From positions 124,001-188,000 of the forward strand of contig NZ_JABMLF010000002.1 of NCBI RefSeq assembly GCF_013205055.1: 64,000 nt of DNA, given 5' to 3'. The DNA is from Rathayibacter sp. VKM Ac-2856. Lineage in GTDB: Bacteria > Actinomycetota > Actinomycetes > Actinomycetales > Microbacteriaceae. The notes under the pieces were generated by a model, which saw only the letters and a program-made list of their open reading frames with translations, was not told where the DNA came from and made no database searches. The stretch's first letter is position 1. Every line of letters starts with the position of its first letter. Positions 16,417-26,378 of this stretch are shown piece after piece. A program made the translations under genes and the position numbers.

Positions 16417-17130
16417 TCAGGTCGCCGCGATCGGCTTGACCCCGCGGTGCAGCGCGACGATCCCGGCGGTGAGGTCGCGGTGGGCGACGCGCTCGAAGCC
16501 GGCCTCGCGGAGCCAGCCGGCGACGACCTTCTGCTCCGGCCAGGCGCGGATGGAGTCGCCGAGGTAGTCGTAGGCCGGGTCGTTCGAGGACGCGAGGCGC
16601 ACGATCGCGGGCATGATCCGCGAGAGGTAGAGGTCGTAGGCGGCGGCGAGGGGCTTCAGCGGCGGGGTGGAGAACTCGCAGATGACGACGCGGCCGCCCG
16701 GCTTCACGACGCGGAAGAACTCGGCGAGCGCCGTCCGCGGCTCGGACACGTTGCGGAGGCCGAAGGAGATGGTGACGGCGTCGAAGGAGTCGTCCTCGAA
16801 GGGTAGGTCCATCGCGTCCGCGAGGACGAACTCGATCAGCTCGTTCTCGGCGTGCCGACGGCGGCCGACGGAGATCATGCCGCGGGAGAAGTCGGCGGCG
16901 ACGACCTGCGCGCCGGAGCGCGCGAGCGAGGCGCTGGAGGTGCCGGTGCCCGCCGCCACGTCGAGGATGCGCTCGCCCTGGGTCGGGTTGACAGCGCGGG
17001 TCGTGGCGATCCGCCAGAGGTGGTCGTTGCCGACGGACAGGACGGTGTTCGTCAGGTCGTAGGCGGGCGCCACCGTGTCGAACATGGCAGCGACCTCGTC
17101 GGGCCGCTTGGTGAGGTCTGCCTTGGTCAC
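16417..17130 (-). CDS. menG: Demethylmenaquinone methyltransferase
   Basis: 237 residues from a GTG start. SAM-binding motif ILDVAAGTGTSSASL at about 52-66, family signatures FDTVAPAYDLTNTVLS near the N-terminus and ISFGLRNV (UbiE signature) at about 120. It methylates demethylmenaquinone, the last step of menaquinone synthesis. -10 TAGACT (minus strand 17139-17144) lies 8 nt before the start, suggesting a leaderless mRNA. The polyprenyl synthase gene follows with a 44-nt gap, and menF is divergent. Confidence 0.94.
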   Translation of the reverse strand: MTKADLTKRPDEVAAMFDTVAPAYDLTNTVLSVGNDHLWRIATTRAVNPTQGERILDVAAGTGTSSASLARSGAQVVAADFSRGMISVGRRRHAENELIEFVLADAMDLPFEDDSFDAVTISFGLRNVSEPRTALAEFFRVVKPGGRVVICEFSTPPLKPLAAAYDLYLSRIMPAIVRLASSNDPAYDYLGDSIRAWPEQKVVAGWLREAGFERVAHRDLTAGIVALHRGVKPIAAT

Positions 17131-17277
17131 GAGGAACGAGTCTAGGGCGAGCGGCGGGGCGGCGGCTGTGCATCACCCGCCCTTGCACATCCGCTCAGCG
17201 GCCCGCCCTCGACCGGGGGCCGCCCGGAGGAGAGGAGGACGGAGACGCCGGAAGGAGCGAGAAGAGGGGCGGAGGTG

Positions 17278-17316
17278 CCGGGGCCGCCTTGCTCCGCCTA
17301 GCTGTGGCGGCCCCGG
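17278..17316. other. Perfect hairpin upstream of menF
   Basis: Eleven perfect base pairs (ccggggccgcc at 17278-17288 with its complement at 17306-17316) around a 17-nt loop. It lies in the 273-nt space between the divergent menG and menF starts, 76 nt before the menF -10 box. It could terminate antisense transcripts or bind a regulator. A weaker 7-bp hairpin lies at 17198-17223. Confidence 0.5.
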
Positions 17317-17403
17317 ACTCGGAAACCGTAGCAGCGACCCCCCGCGCGAGGGTGTTCGAGGCGTACAACGTCTCGCCTTCCGGCGCGGGCGTACTGTTGT
17401 GGA

Positions 17404-18654
17404 GTGACATCGACCGGGGCCGGAGCTCCTCCCCTCCATGCCGTGACGACCCCGCTGGACGGCCCCCAGGAGCTGATCCCCCGCGTGGATCCGCGGCGTC
17501 CGCTGCTCTGGCAGCGCGGGGGCGCGGGGCTGGCCGGACTCGGCGAGACGCTGCGGCTCGAGTTCTCAGGTCCGGATCGTCTCCGCGACGCCTCCGCAGC
17601 GTGGCGCGAACTGTCGTCCGCCGCCGTCGTCGAGGACCCGCTCGGCGTGCCGGGCACCGGGCTGGTCGCCTTCGGCGCCTTCGCCTTCTCGAGCCGATCG
17701 AGCGCCCGGAGCGTCCTCATCGTCCCGAGCACCGTGATCGGCTCCCGTGGCGGGCGCTCGTGGCTGACGCGCATCCGTCCGGCCGGAGCGGCCGCGGAGT
17801 CCAGCGCCGCCCCCGCCGCGGTTCCCTACGGCGACGAGTACCGCCTCCCCCTCCTCCCCGGCGCGATGTCGCCGGACGCCTACCGCGCCGCCGTCGCGTC
17901 GGCCGTCGGCACGATCCGCTCGGGCGCCCTGGAGAAGGTCGTCCTCGCGCGGGACCTGCAGGGTCGGCTCCCCCGCGACGCCGATCGCCGGCGTCTGCTC
18001 CGCGATCTGGCGAACGCCTACCCCGACTGCTGGACCTTCTCGGTCGACGGGTTCCTCGGTGCCAGCCCCGAGACGCTCGTCGGCGTCGACCACGGGGTCG
18101 TCACCGCCCGCGTCCTCGCCGGCACCAGCGCGCGCGGCGCCGACGCGGAGGAGGACGCCGCGATCGTCCGTGCGCTCCTGGCGAGCCCGAAGGACCGCTC
18201 CGAGCACTCCTTCGCGATCGCGAGCCTCCTGCGCGAGCTGCGCCGGCACACCGGCGCGCTCTCGACGACTCCCGAGCCGTTCGCCCTCAAGCTGCCGAAC
18301 CTGTGGCACCTGGCGACCGACGTCCGCGGGACCCTCGACGACGCCTCGACCGCGCTCGACCTCGTCGACGCCCTGCACCCCACGGCCGCCGTCGCCGGCA
18401 CCCCGACCGACCGGGCCCTCGATCTGCTGGAGGAGCTGGAGCCGTTCGACCGCGGCCGCTACGCCGGCCCGGTCGGCTGGATCGACGGCAACGGCGACGG
18501 CGAGTGGGCCGTGGGCCTGCGCAGCGCCCAGGTCTCCGCCGAGGGCGGGGTCACCGCGTGGGCCGGCGCGGGCATCGTCGCCGACAGCGACCCCGACGCG
18601 GAGCTCGCGGAGACCGGGATGAAGTTCCGGCCGATCCTCGACGCCCTCGCCTGA
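17404..18654 (+). CDS. menF: Isochorismate synthase
   Basis: 416 residues from the GTG at 17404, with -10 TACTGT (17392-17397) 6 nt upstream. The C-terminal chorismate-binding domain (about 150-410) contains LEKVVLARD, FLGASPETLV, ALAGT-like VLAGTSARG, HPTAAVAGTP and GPVGWIDGNGDGEW, the core of isochorismate/anthranilate synthase-type enzymes. It converts chorismate to isochorismate, the first step of menaquinone synthesis. A siderophore isochorismate synthase is the alternative, but the menD, E, B, A and G neighbours favour MenF. Confidence 0.92.
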   Translation: MTSTGAGAPPLHAVTTPLDGPQELIPRVDPRRPLLWQRGGAGLAGLGETLRLEFSGPDRLRDASAAWRELSSAAVVEDPLGVPGTGLVAFGAFAFSSRSSARSVLIVPSTVIGSRGGRSWLTRIRPAGAAAESSAAPAAVPYGDEYRLPLLPGAMSPDAYRAAVASAVGTIRSGALEKVVLARDLQGRLPRDADRRRLLRDLANAYPDCWTFSVDGFLGASPETLVGVDHGVVTARVLAGTSARGADAEEDAAIVRALLASPKDRSEHSFAIASLLRELRRHTGALSTTPEPFALKLPNLWHLATDVRGTLDDASTALDLVDALHPTAAVAGTPTDRALDLLEELEPFDRGRYAGPVGWIDGNGDGEWAVGLRSAQVSAEGGVTAWAGAGIVADSDPDAELAETGMKFRPILDALA

Positions 18655-18687
18655 CGACTCCCCCGGGCCGGCCTGCGCCGCGCGGCG

Positions 18688-20421
18688 CTAGCGCTCGAGG
18701 GCGATCTCGACGATGCCGGGACCCTCGCCCGGCGAGGTGAGGGCCTGCTCGAGCTCGCCGCGGGTGGCGACCAGGCGGTGCGACCAGCCGTAGGCCCGCG
18801 CCAGCGAGGCGATGTCGACCGTCTGCGGCGTGAACTGCACGCGGTCGAAGGCGTCCGGAGCGGAGCTGGTGGCCACCTCCAGCCCGTCGAAGATGGTGCC
18901 GCCGCCGTCGTTGACCACCACGAGCTGGACCCGGGGCCGGCGCTCGCCCGGCGCGAGCAGCAGACCGCCCGCCTCGTGCAGGAGCGTGAGGTCGCCGAGG
19001 ACGACGCGGGTCGCACCGCCCGAGCCGGCCTCGCCCGACTGCGAGGCGACGGCGATGCCGAGCGCCGTCGACACGGTGCCGTCGATGCCGGCGAGCCCGC
19101 GGTTCGAGTGCACCGTGATCCTCTTGCCGGGCAGGGAGCCGTCCGCGACGCGGATCAGGCGCGACGCGCCGAAGAGCAGCCGGTCGTGCGGCCAGGTCAC
19201 GCGCCAGACGGCGGCGACGACGAACTCGCGGGTGAGTGGAGCGCGGATCGCGGTGAGCGCGTTGCGCGCATAGCCGCGGCGGTCCTCGATCGACATCGAG
19301 CCGCCGTCGGGCGCCTCGGGGATCGCGTCGGGATCGGCCTCGGCGAGCAGTGCGCGGCTCGCGGACACCCAGGAGCCGGCCCAGGCGCGCTCGGTCCGCT
19401 CGGGGCGCGGCGAGCCCTCCGGGCGGACGACGGCGAGGGCGCGGATGCTGCGGGCGCGGCGGCCCGGGTTGTAGAACTCGCGGCGGCCGCGGTCGACGAC
19501 GATCACCTCGACGTCCTCGCGGCGCAGGAGCTCGGGGACCTCGCGGGAGAGCGTCGGGTGCCCGAGGACGATCGCGCGGCGCACGCGTCCGCCGAATGCG
19601 GGCTCGGCCAGGAGCCGACGCCAGGCGACGACCAGCTGCGGCCCGAACCGGGCTCCGGAGGACACCTCGGCGAGCAGCGGCCAGTCGCCCGCGCGGGCGA
19701 GCGCCTCCGCGTCGGCACCCGCCTTGTCGCCGGCGATCACGACGGTGAGCGGCTCGTCGGGGCCGGCGCAGATCGGCTCCGGGGTGACGGTCGTCTCCGG
19801 AGCGCCCGCGGCGTCGCTCGGCGCGGGGGCGGAAGATCCCGTCTCGGGGAGGTCGAACGCGGGCAGGCGGGAGGACAGCGGGTCGCGGAAGGCGAGGTTG
19901 AGGTGCACCGGGCCGCCCGGGCGCAGCGCCGCGGCGTGCGCGCGGTCGGCGAGGGCTTCGGCCGATTCCGCAGTGGTGGTCGCGTCGGGCGCGGCGACGT
20001 CCTCGAAGAGGCGGACGGCGCGGCCGAACAGCTCCACCTGGTCGGTGGTCTGGTTCGAGCGGATGCCGCGCAGCTCGTCTGGGCGGTCGGCGGTCAGGAC
20101 GATCAGCGGCACGTCCGAGGCGTCCGCCTCGAGCACGGCCGGGTGCAGGTTCGCGGTCGCGGTGCCGGAGGTGGTGATCAGGACGGCGGGCGATCCGGTC
20201 TCCAGGGCGAGCCCGAGCGCGAGGAAGCCGGCGGAGCGCTCGTCGATCCGCACGTGCAGGCGGACGGCGCCGCGGGTCTCCAGCTCGGCGGCGACGAGGG
20301 CGAGCGCCTGGGAGCGGGAGCCGGGTGAGACGACGAGGTCGCGGACGCCGAGCGCGACGAAGCGGGTGAGGAGGTCGACCGCGAAACGGGTGGAGGGGGC
20401 GACCGGAGCCGCGTCAGGCAT
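18688..20421 (-). CDS. menD: SEPHCHC synthase
   Basis: 577 residues, full length. Thiamine-diphosphate enzyme: N-terminal FVALGVRDLVVSPGSRS, TSGTATANLHPAVLEA and the C-terminal ThDP segment VLGDLTLLHEAGGLL with VVNDGGGTIFDGL. It joins 2-oxoglutarate-derived succinyl semialdehyde to isochorismate in menaquinone synthesis. Its start codon overlaps the end of the upstream PLDc_N gene by 8 nt, so translation is coupled. It converges with menF; only 33 nt separate their stops and no clear hairpin is seen there. Confidence 0.95.
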   Translation of the reverse strand: MPDAAPVAPSTRFAVDLLTRFVALGVRDLVVSPGSRSQALALVAAELETRGAVRLHVRIDERSAGFLALGLALETGSPAVLITTSGTATANLHPAVLEADASDVPLIVLTADRPDELRGIRSNQTTDQVELFGRAVRLFEDVAAPDATTTAESAEALADRAHAAALRPGGPVHLNLAFRDPLSSRLPAFDLPETGSSAPAPSDAAGAPETTVTPEPICAGPDEPLTVVIAGDKAGADAEALARAGDWPLLAEVSSGARFGPQLVVAWRRLLAEPAFGGRVRRAIVLGHPTLSREVPELLRREDVEVIVVDRGRREFYNPGRRARSIRALAVVRPEGSPRPERTERAWAGSWVSASRALLAEADPDAIPEAPDGGSMSIEDRRGYARNALTAIRAPLTREFVVAAVWRVTWPHDRLLFGASRLIRVADGSLPGKRITVHSNRGLAGIDGTVSTALGIAVASQSGEAGSGGATRVVLGDLTLLHEAGGLLLAPGERRPRVQLVVVNDGGGTIFDGLEVATSSAPDAFDRVQFTPQTVDIASLARAYGWSHRLVATRGELEQALTSPGEGPGIVEIALER

Positions 20422-20785
20422 CCCGACGGCCGGTGCCGTCCGACTCGCCGGAGTCGTCGAGATCGGCGAGGTCGCGCTCGAGCTGCGCGATGCGCTCGGC
20501 CTGCTCGCGCTCCTTCTCGGGGTCGGGCTCGCGGCGGAGGGTGCCGAGGAAGTCGGGATCGTCGTCCGGGGCCGTGAAGCGACGGCTCTCGGAGCGCTGC
20601 TTGCGGGGCCGGCCGATCCAGAACCAGAGGCCCGCGCCGATGAGCGGCAGGAGGAGGACCACGAGGACCCAGGACCACTTGGGGATCGCGCGCACGGAGT
20701 GGCGGTTGCTCAGGGCGACGTCGATCACGGTGTAGACCGTGAAGACGGCGAGGGCCACGAGCAGGCCGATGACGAGGCGGATCAT
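20414..20785 (-). CDS. PLDc_N-domain membrane protein
   Basis: 123 residues. Two membrane helices (about 3-25 and 38-59) with a short RHSVRAIPKWSW linker match the phospholipase D nuclease N-terminal (PLDc_N) family, a membrane module without the catalytic HKD domain. A charged, Glu-rich coiled tail (about 70-123) faces the cytoplasm. Function unknown; actinobacterial genomes often keep it next to menD. The start is supported by -10 TACACT (minus strand 20793-20798), 7 nt upstream. Confidence 0.85.
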   Translation of the reverse strand: MIRLVIGLLVALAVFTVYTVIDVALSNRHSVRAIPKWSWVLVVLLLPLIGAGLWFWIGRPRKQRSESRRFTAPDDDPDFLGTLRREPDPEKEREQAERIAQLERDLADLDDSGESDGTGRRDA

Positions 20786-20792
20786 GCTGTCC

Positions 20793-20891
20793 AGTGTACG
20801 TCCGGCGTCCTCGAAGGATCCGGGCGCACGGATGCTGGACAGGGAGCTCCCGGGGTGCTCACGGACGCGCATGCAGGGGGCGACGTACACT
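20793..20891. promoter_or_regulatory. Mirror-image leaderless promoters
   Basis: gacgtacact occurs on both strands as a perfect 10-bp inverted pair (20793-20802 and 20882-20891). In each direction TACACT stands 6-7 nt before a start codon (20785 minus, 20898 plus). The two divergent genes therefore appear to have matched leaderless promoters and perhaps shared control. Confidence 0.6.
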
Positions 20892-20897
20892 TGCCCG

Positions 20898-21194
20898 GTG
20901 AAACTGAGCCGCGCGGTCGTCGTCTACTCGCTCCTGCGTCTGGCCATGTTCGCCGGCGTCTTCGTGCTGGTGTACCTGCCGGCGCGCTCCTTCGTGGACT
21001 CCGAGCTGACGGCGGCCGTCACGGCCGGCTTCGTCGCCGCGATCGCGAGCATGTCGCTGTCCTACATCGTTCTGCGGAAGCCCCGCGAGCGCATCGCCGA
21101 GGCCATCTACGAGCGCCGCAAGGACGTGCCGCGCACGCCCACCGACGACGACATCGAGGACGCGGCCGTCGACGCGGCCCGCGACGGCCGCTAG
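20898..21194 (+). CDS. DUF4229 family membrane protein
   Basis: 98 residues from a GTG start. Two predicted membrane helices (about 5-25 and 32-54) and a charged tail containing RKPRERIAEAIYERRK, matching the small actinobacterial DUF4229 proteins. Function unknown. It is divergent from the PLDc_N-menD pair and shares the mirror promoter with it. The in-frame ATGs upstream are antisense to that pair and would put a hydrophilic tail before the first helix. Confidence 0.8.
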   Translation: MKLSRAVVVYSLLRLAMFAGVFVLVYLPARSFVDSELTAAVTAGFVAAIASMSLSYIVLRKPRERIAEAIYERRKDVPRTPTDDDIEDAAVDAARDGR

Positions 21195-21224
21195 CGGCCC
21201 TCCGCCCCGCTCGCGCAGCGGACC

Positions 21225-21426
21225 CGCCCCTGCTGATCGAGCATCGCCGCCCGCGGGTCCGTGCATGCTGATCGAGCATCGCGGCCCGCGGGTCCGCACA
21301 TGCTGATCGAGTAGCCCGCGCAGCGGGCGTATCGAGATCCACCACCGCAGACACGGTGGCCCTCAGCCCCACGTCTCGACGACCGCGGGTCTCGATACGC
21401 CCCTTCGGGGCTACTCGACCAGCATG
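21225..21426. repeat. Extragenic palindromic elements
   Basis: The gap between the DUF4229 gene and menA contains two decayed copies (about 21229-21260 and 21264-21290, tgctgatcgagcatcg followed by cgcgggtccg), a full reverse copy at 21299-21340 and a full forward copy at 21387-21426. Stems gcccgc-gca-gcgggc and gcccc-ttc-ggggc are intact. No gene is visible. Confidence 0.8.
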
Positions 21427-21463
21427 GAGAAGGCGAGCAGATCGTCTTCTGGCGCCCGCCGGG

Positions 21464-22423
21464 TCAGAAGGCCAGGGCCGCGCCGAGGACGGCGGCGTAG
21501 ACGAGGCCGCTGAGGCTCGTCAGCTGCAGGGCGAGGATGAGCTCCTTCGCCGTGCGCGCCGTGAGGGTGATGAGGATCGCGGGCAGGACCGCGAGCAGGA
21601 CGAAGAGCGTCAGCCAGGCGAGCGGGTAGAACAGCGCGAGCACGACCGCGATGCCGAACGGCACCAGCACGAACGCGCTGTAGAGCGCGCGGGCGATGGT
21701 CGGGCCCACGACGACCGCGAGCGTCCGCTTGCCCGAGAGGCGGTCGGTCGGGATGTCGCGGATGTTGTTGACCATCAGCACCGCGCAGGCGAACAGGCCC
21801 GCGGCGACGGCGCCGAGCCAGGACTCCTGGTTCGCGCGGCCGATCTGCACGAAGGTCGTGCCGACCGTGGCGACGATCCCGAAGAAGACGAAGACGAAGA
21901 GCTCGCCGAGGCCGAGGTAGCCGTAGGGCCGCCGACCGCCGGTGTAGAACCAGGCCGCGGCGATCGCCGCCGCGCCGATGATGAGGAACCACCAGAAGCC
22001 GGAGAGGATCGTCAGCACGAGCCCCGCGACTCCGGCGATGCCGAAGAAGACCAGGGCGACCGTGAGCACGGCGCGCGGCTTCGCGGCTCCGGACCCGGTG
22101 AGGCGGGAGGGCCCGACGCGGTTCGCGTCGGTGCCGCGGATGCCGTCGGAGTAGTCGTTGGCGTAGTTGACGCCGATCTGGAGCGCGAGCGCCACGACGA
22201 GGCAGAGCAGGGCGCGCACCCAGTGCCAGCCCTCGTCCGTCACCTGCGTCGATCCGGTGCCGATCAGGACGGGAGCGATGGCGAGCGGGAGGGTCCGCAG
22301 GCGGGCGCCGGCGATCCACTCGCGCGGGCCGGCGGGCTCCACGACGGCGCGGCGGGGGTCGCCGCCCGGGCGTCCGCTCCGGGGCTTCGCCGACGGCTTC
22401 TTCTTTCGACTCGAACTCGACAC
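21464..22423 (-). CDS. menA: 1,4-dihydroxy-2-naphthoate polyprenyltransferase
   Basis: 319 residues from a GTG at 22423. The ATG at 22453 is ten codons upstream, but -10 TAGGAT (minus strand 22431-22436) with a 7-nt spacer favours the GTG. About eight to nine membrane helices follow a basic N-terminus (SRKKKPSAKPR). The prenyl-diphosphate-binding NYANDYSDGIRG and the second Asp motif NNIRDIPTDRLSGKRT are present, as in the UbiA superfamily. The enzyme attaches the polyprenyl chain to dihydroxynaphthoate in the membrane. Confidence 0.95.
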   Translation of the reverse strand: MSSSSRKKKPSAKPRSGRPGGDPRRAVVEPAGPREWIAGARLRTLPLAIAPVLIGTGSTQVTDEGWHWVRALLCLVVALALQIGVNYANDYSDGIRGTDANRVGPSRLTGSGAAKPRAVLTVALVFFGIAGVAGLVLTILSGFWWFLIIGAAAIAAAWFYTGGRRPYGYLGLGELFVFVFFGIVATVGTTFVQIGRANQESWLGAVAAGLFACAVLMVNNIRDIPTDRLSGKRTLAVVVGPTIARALYSAFVLVPFGIAVVLALFYPLAWLTLFVLLAVLPAILITLTARTAKELILALQLTSLSGLVYAAVLGAALAF

Positions 22424-22501
22424 GGAGGGAATCCTACCCAGTGGTCCGTGCACGTCCCGGGCCCTCGGCCGCCCGGCGAAGGGCCGCCGCGCGACCCGCC
22501 G

Positions 22502-23656
22502 TCAGAGCGCTGCGCCCGCCGCGAGGCGCTCGAGGGCGCGGCGATCGGGCTTCCCGGACGCGAGCAGCGGGATCTCCGCGACGACCACGATCGCCGCCAG
22601 CGCGGCCGCGCGTCCGAGCCGCTCGACGACCCCGGAGCGCACCCGGGCGAGGTCGACGTCGGGCGCGGTCGTCGCGACGACCGGGACCTCGCCCCACTGC
22701 TCGTCCGGCCGGCGCACGACGACGGCGTCCGGGAGGAGCTCCTCGCGCAGCAGGTGCTCGACGGCGTCCAGCGACACCTTCTCGCCGCCCGAGACGATGA
22801 CGCGGTCGAGCCGGCCCGTGACGCGCAGACGGCCGTCCTCGACGGTGCCGGCATCGCCGGTGCGGTACCAGCGCTCGCCGTCGAGGGTGACGAAGGAGGC
22901 GGCGCTGCGCTCGGCGTCCAGGCCGCCGTCGGCGTCGAGGTAGCCCTCCGCGAGGGTCGGGCCGCCGAGGAGCACCTGGCCGTCGTCGACGCGCATCCGC
23001 ACGTCGCGCAGCGGCACGCCGTCGTAGACGCAGCCGCCGGCGGTCTCGCTCGAGCCGTAGGTGAGCCGGATCCGCACGCCGAGCGCCGCCGCCCGGTCGC
23101 GCAGTGCCTGGGGGGTGGACTGGCCGCCGATCAGCAGCCCGTCGAAGGAGGCGAGGACCGCGGCCTCGGCGGGATCGCTCTCGGCGAGGTCGAGGAGCCG
23201 CGCGAGCTGCACGGGCACGAGCGACGAGTAGCGCCGCTCCCCCGCGGGCATGGTCCGGGCGAGGGCGAGGAAGGCGGCGGCGTCGAAGCCGCCGGCCGAA
23301 AGCACCACCGGGTCCGCGTCGGCGGTGAGCGAGCGGACCAGCACCTGCACGCCCGCGACGTAGTGCGTGGGCAGGCAGAGCAGCCAGCGGCCCGGGCCGC
23401 CGAGCTCGGCGAGCGTCGCGGACGCGCTGGTGAGCAGCGCGGAGGTGGCGAGTGCCACCCGCTTGGGCGGGCCGGAGGATCCGGAGGTCTCGACGACGAC
23501 GGCGACGCGCTGCGGGACGACCGCGTCCGGCCCCGGGTCGGACCCCGCTGCGGGCGGCGCGATCCGCACCGCGGGGCCGCTGCCGTCGAGGGCGGCGCGG
23601 AGGGCGATCAGCACCTTCTCCGGAGCGGGGTCGACGGCGGCGAGCGGACGCGTCAT
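22502..23656 (-). CDS. menE: o-succinylbenzoate-CoA ligase
   Basis: 384 residues, an adenylate-forming enzyme of the short actinobacterial MenE type. P-loop TSGSSGPPKRVAL at about 52-64, YGSSETAGG (A5), YRTGDAG (A7) and the C-terminal GRLDRVIVSGGEKVS followed by LLASGKPDRRALE with the catalytic lysine. It activates o-succinylbenzoate to its CoA ester. menB lies 31 nt upstream and menA 78 nt downstream on the same strand. Confidence 0.93.
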   Translation of the reverse strand: MTRPLAAVDPAPEKVLIALRAALDGSGPAVRIAPPAAGSDPGPDAVVPQRVAVVVETSGSSGPPKRVALATSALLTSASATLAELGGPGRWLLCLPTHYVAGVQVLVRSLTADADPVVLSAGGFDAAAFLALARTMPAGERRYSSLVPVQLARLLDLAESDPAEAAVLASFDGLLIGGQSTPQALRDRAAALGVRIRLTYGSSETAGGCVYDGVPLRDVRMRVDDGQVLLGGPTLAEGYLDADGGLDAERSAASFVTLDGERWYRTGDAGTVEDGRLRVTGRLDRVIVSGGEKVSLDAVEHLLREELLPDAVVVRRPDEQWGEVPVVATTAPDVDLARVRSGVVERLGRAAALAAIVVVAEIPLLASGKPDRRALERLAAGAAL

Positions 23657-23687
23657 CGCCGGGCCGTCCCGGGCCGGGTCCGCACGC

Positions 23688-24599
<912 letters not shown>

Positions 24600-24707
24600 G
24601 GCCTCGACCCTACTGTCGGCGGCTGGAGGCGCGGTCCCGGTGCGAGCGGGAGGGTGGATCTCGATGCGCCCGCTCCGCGGGCACCGCCATCGGTCGGGGA
24701 CGCAGAA

Positions 24708-24735
24708 GAGGGACCCCGCTGCTGCGGGGTCCCTC
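24708..24735. terminator. dps terminator
   Basis: Twelve perfect base pairs (24708-24719 with 24724-24735) and a 4-nt loop, 20 nt beyond the dps stop. A perfect, compact GC hairpin, so a confident terminator despite a short T-tract. Confidence 0.8.
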
Positions 24736-24754
24736 CTCAGGTGGTGCGGTGGTG

Positions 24755-25300
24755 CTACTTCTTGGCGGAGGTGGTGCGGTTCTCGGCCGACACCATCCAG
24801 GCGTACTGCTCGAGGCTCTGGATGATCGCGTGCAGGAGGTCCGCGCTGGTCGGGTCCTCCTCGTCCACCTGGTCGTGCACCTCGCGCATGGTGGCGGCGG
24901 TGTTCTCCAGGCGGATGGTGACGAGGTCGACCGTCTCGGCGGTGTCGATCTCGCCGTGCGGGTACTCCGGAAGGGTGGTGGTCGCCGCGACGGTGTCGCT
25001 GCGGCCGTCCGGGATGCCGTGCAGGGCGCGCATGCGCTCGGCGATGTCGTCGCTGAACTCGCGTGCGGCGTCGATGATCTCGTCGAGCTGGAGGTGGAGG
25101 TCGCGGAAGTTCTTGCCGACGACGTTCCAGTGGGCCTGCTTGCCCTGGACGTGCAGCTCGATCAGGTCGACGAGGACGATCTGGAGGCTGTCGAGCAGCT
25201 CCTTGGAGGCCTTGAAGCCCTTCTCGGCGTTCTGGCGGCGGCTGGTCTTCGCTCCGGAGCCGGCAGGGGCTTCGACGTGGCGCTCGAGGGTGGTGGTCAT
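24755..25300 (-). CDS. dps: Dps-family ferritin-like DNA-protection protein
   Basis: 181 residues, a four-helix ferritin-like protein. The ferroxidase-site segment QGKQAHWNVVGKNFRDLHLQLDEIID with DDIAERMRALHG is visible. The family forms 12-subunit shells that oxidise and store iron and protect DNA in starvation or oxidative stress. A basic N-terminal tail (SRRQNAEKGFKASK) could bind DNA. The ATG has an aaggaac ribosome-binding site. Monocistronic, ending at a strong hairpin. Confidence 0.94.
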   Translation of the reverse strand: MTTTLERHVEAPAGSGAKTSRRQNAEKGFKASKELLDSLQIVLVDLIELHVQGKQAHWNVVGKNFRDLHLQLDEIIDAAREFSDDIAERMRALHGIPDGRSDTVAATTTLPEYPHGEIDTAETVDLVTIRLENTAATMREVHDQVDEEDPTSADLLHAIIQSLEQYAWMVSAENRTTSAKK

Positions 25301-25417
25301 GGACCGTTCCTTTCTCTGACAGTGTCGGGAGGCGGAGATCCCGGCTACAAGTGTGTCTTCTTCGGCTGGACGTCGCCCGGACGCGCGGGGTGCGCGGACT
25401 GGACGCCGTCCGTGGGA

Positions 25418-26218
25418 CTAGAGGGTGGCCACCGAGCCCGCATCGACTCGGTAGTTCGAGCCGTTGACGAACGAGGCGCGGTCGGAGCAGAGGAACGCGA
25501 TCACGGCGGCGACCTCCTCGGGGCGCCCGCGGCGCTTGAGCTCGAGGTAGGGGCGCTCCTCGGCGAGGAAGGACGAGATGGCCTCCTCCGTCGAGGTGCC
25601 GTTCTCGTCGGCGCGCTTCTCCATCATGGCGTCGGTCATCGGGGTGTGGATGAAGGCCGGGGAGACGGCGTTCACGAGCAGGCCCTCGAGAGCGTAGGAG
25701 CGCGAGAGGCCCTTCGCGAAGGCGAGCACGCCGGCCTTGGCCGCGCAGTAGGGCAGCTCGTCGTCGTAGGGCTGCACCGCGTCCTCGGAGGCGGTGAGCA
25801 CGAGGCGGCCCCACCCTCCGGAGCGCAGGTCGGGCAGGAACTCGCGGACGAGCCGGACGGGGCCGAGCAGATCGGTCTCGAGGGTGCTGGTCCAGCCCTC
25901 GTCGTCGATCTCGTGGAACATCCCCTGCGCGCCGGTGACGCCCGCGCACTGGACGAGGATGTCGATCTCGCCGACGGCCTCGGCCGTGCGCTCGTGCAGG
26001 GCGGCGAGCTCGGAGACGCTCGTGACATCGGCCGCGAACGCGTGCAGCGTGCCGTCGGCCGCGCCGAGCCTCGCGGCCGCCTCGTCGAGCTTCGCCTGGT
26101 CCTTGTCGGTCACGACGACGGTGACGCCCTCCGCGAGGAGCAGCTGGGCGGTGTGCCAGCCGATGCCGGAGTCGCCGCCGGTGACGAGGGCGGTGCGCCC
26201 GGAGATGCCGAGATCCAT
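25418..26218 (-). CDS. Short-chain dehydrogenase/reductase
   Basis: 266 residues. Classical SDR: cofactor motif TGGDSGIG at about 12-19, acidic D38-K-D after beta2 favouring NAD(H), NAG-like CAGVTG, catalytic serine in TASEDA and YCAAK. The C-terminal FLCSDRASFVNGSNYRVDAG is typical of the 3-hydroxyacyl/sugar alcohol dehydrogenase branch. The start at 26218 was chosen over an ATG 36 codons upstream because the fold begins at once. No neighbour identifies the substrate. Confidence 0.86.
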   Translation of the reverse strand: MDLGISGRTALVTGGDSGIGWHTAQLLLAEGVTVVVTDKDQAKLDEAAARLGAADGTLHAFAADVTSVSELAALHERTAEAVGEIDILVQCAGVTGAQGMFHEIDDEGWTSTLETDLLGPVRLVREFLPDLRSGGWGRLVLTASEDAVQPYDDELPYCAAKAGVLAFAKGLSRSYALEGLLVNAVSPAFIHTPMTDAMMEKRADENGTSTEEAISSFLAEERPYLELKRRGRPEEVAAVIAFLCSDRASFVNGSNYRVDAGSVATL

Positions 26219-26378
26219 GGATGCCGTTCCCTTCCTGTCGCTCCCGGCCGCGCGGGGCGGGCCGAGGTGATGACTCCGGTCTACGCGCCCCGGCGGGCGG
26301 GCCTCAACCGGCTTGCGCGAACCCACCGGCGGGTCTAGCGCGCGGCGCCCGCGGTCGCGGCGCGCCGGATCCGTGCCG

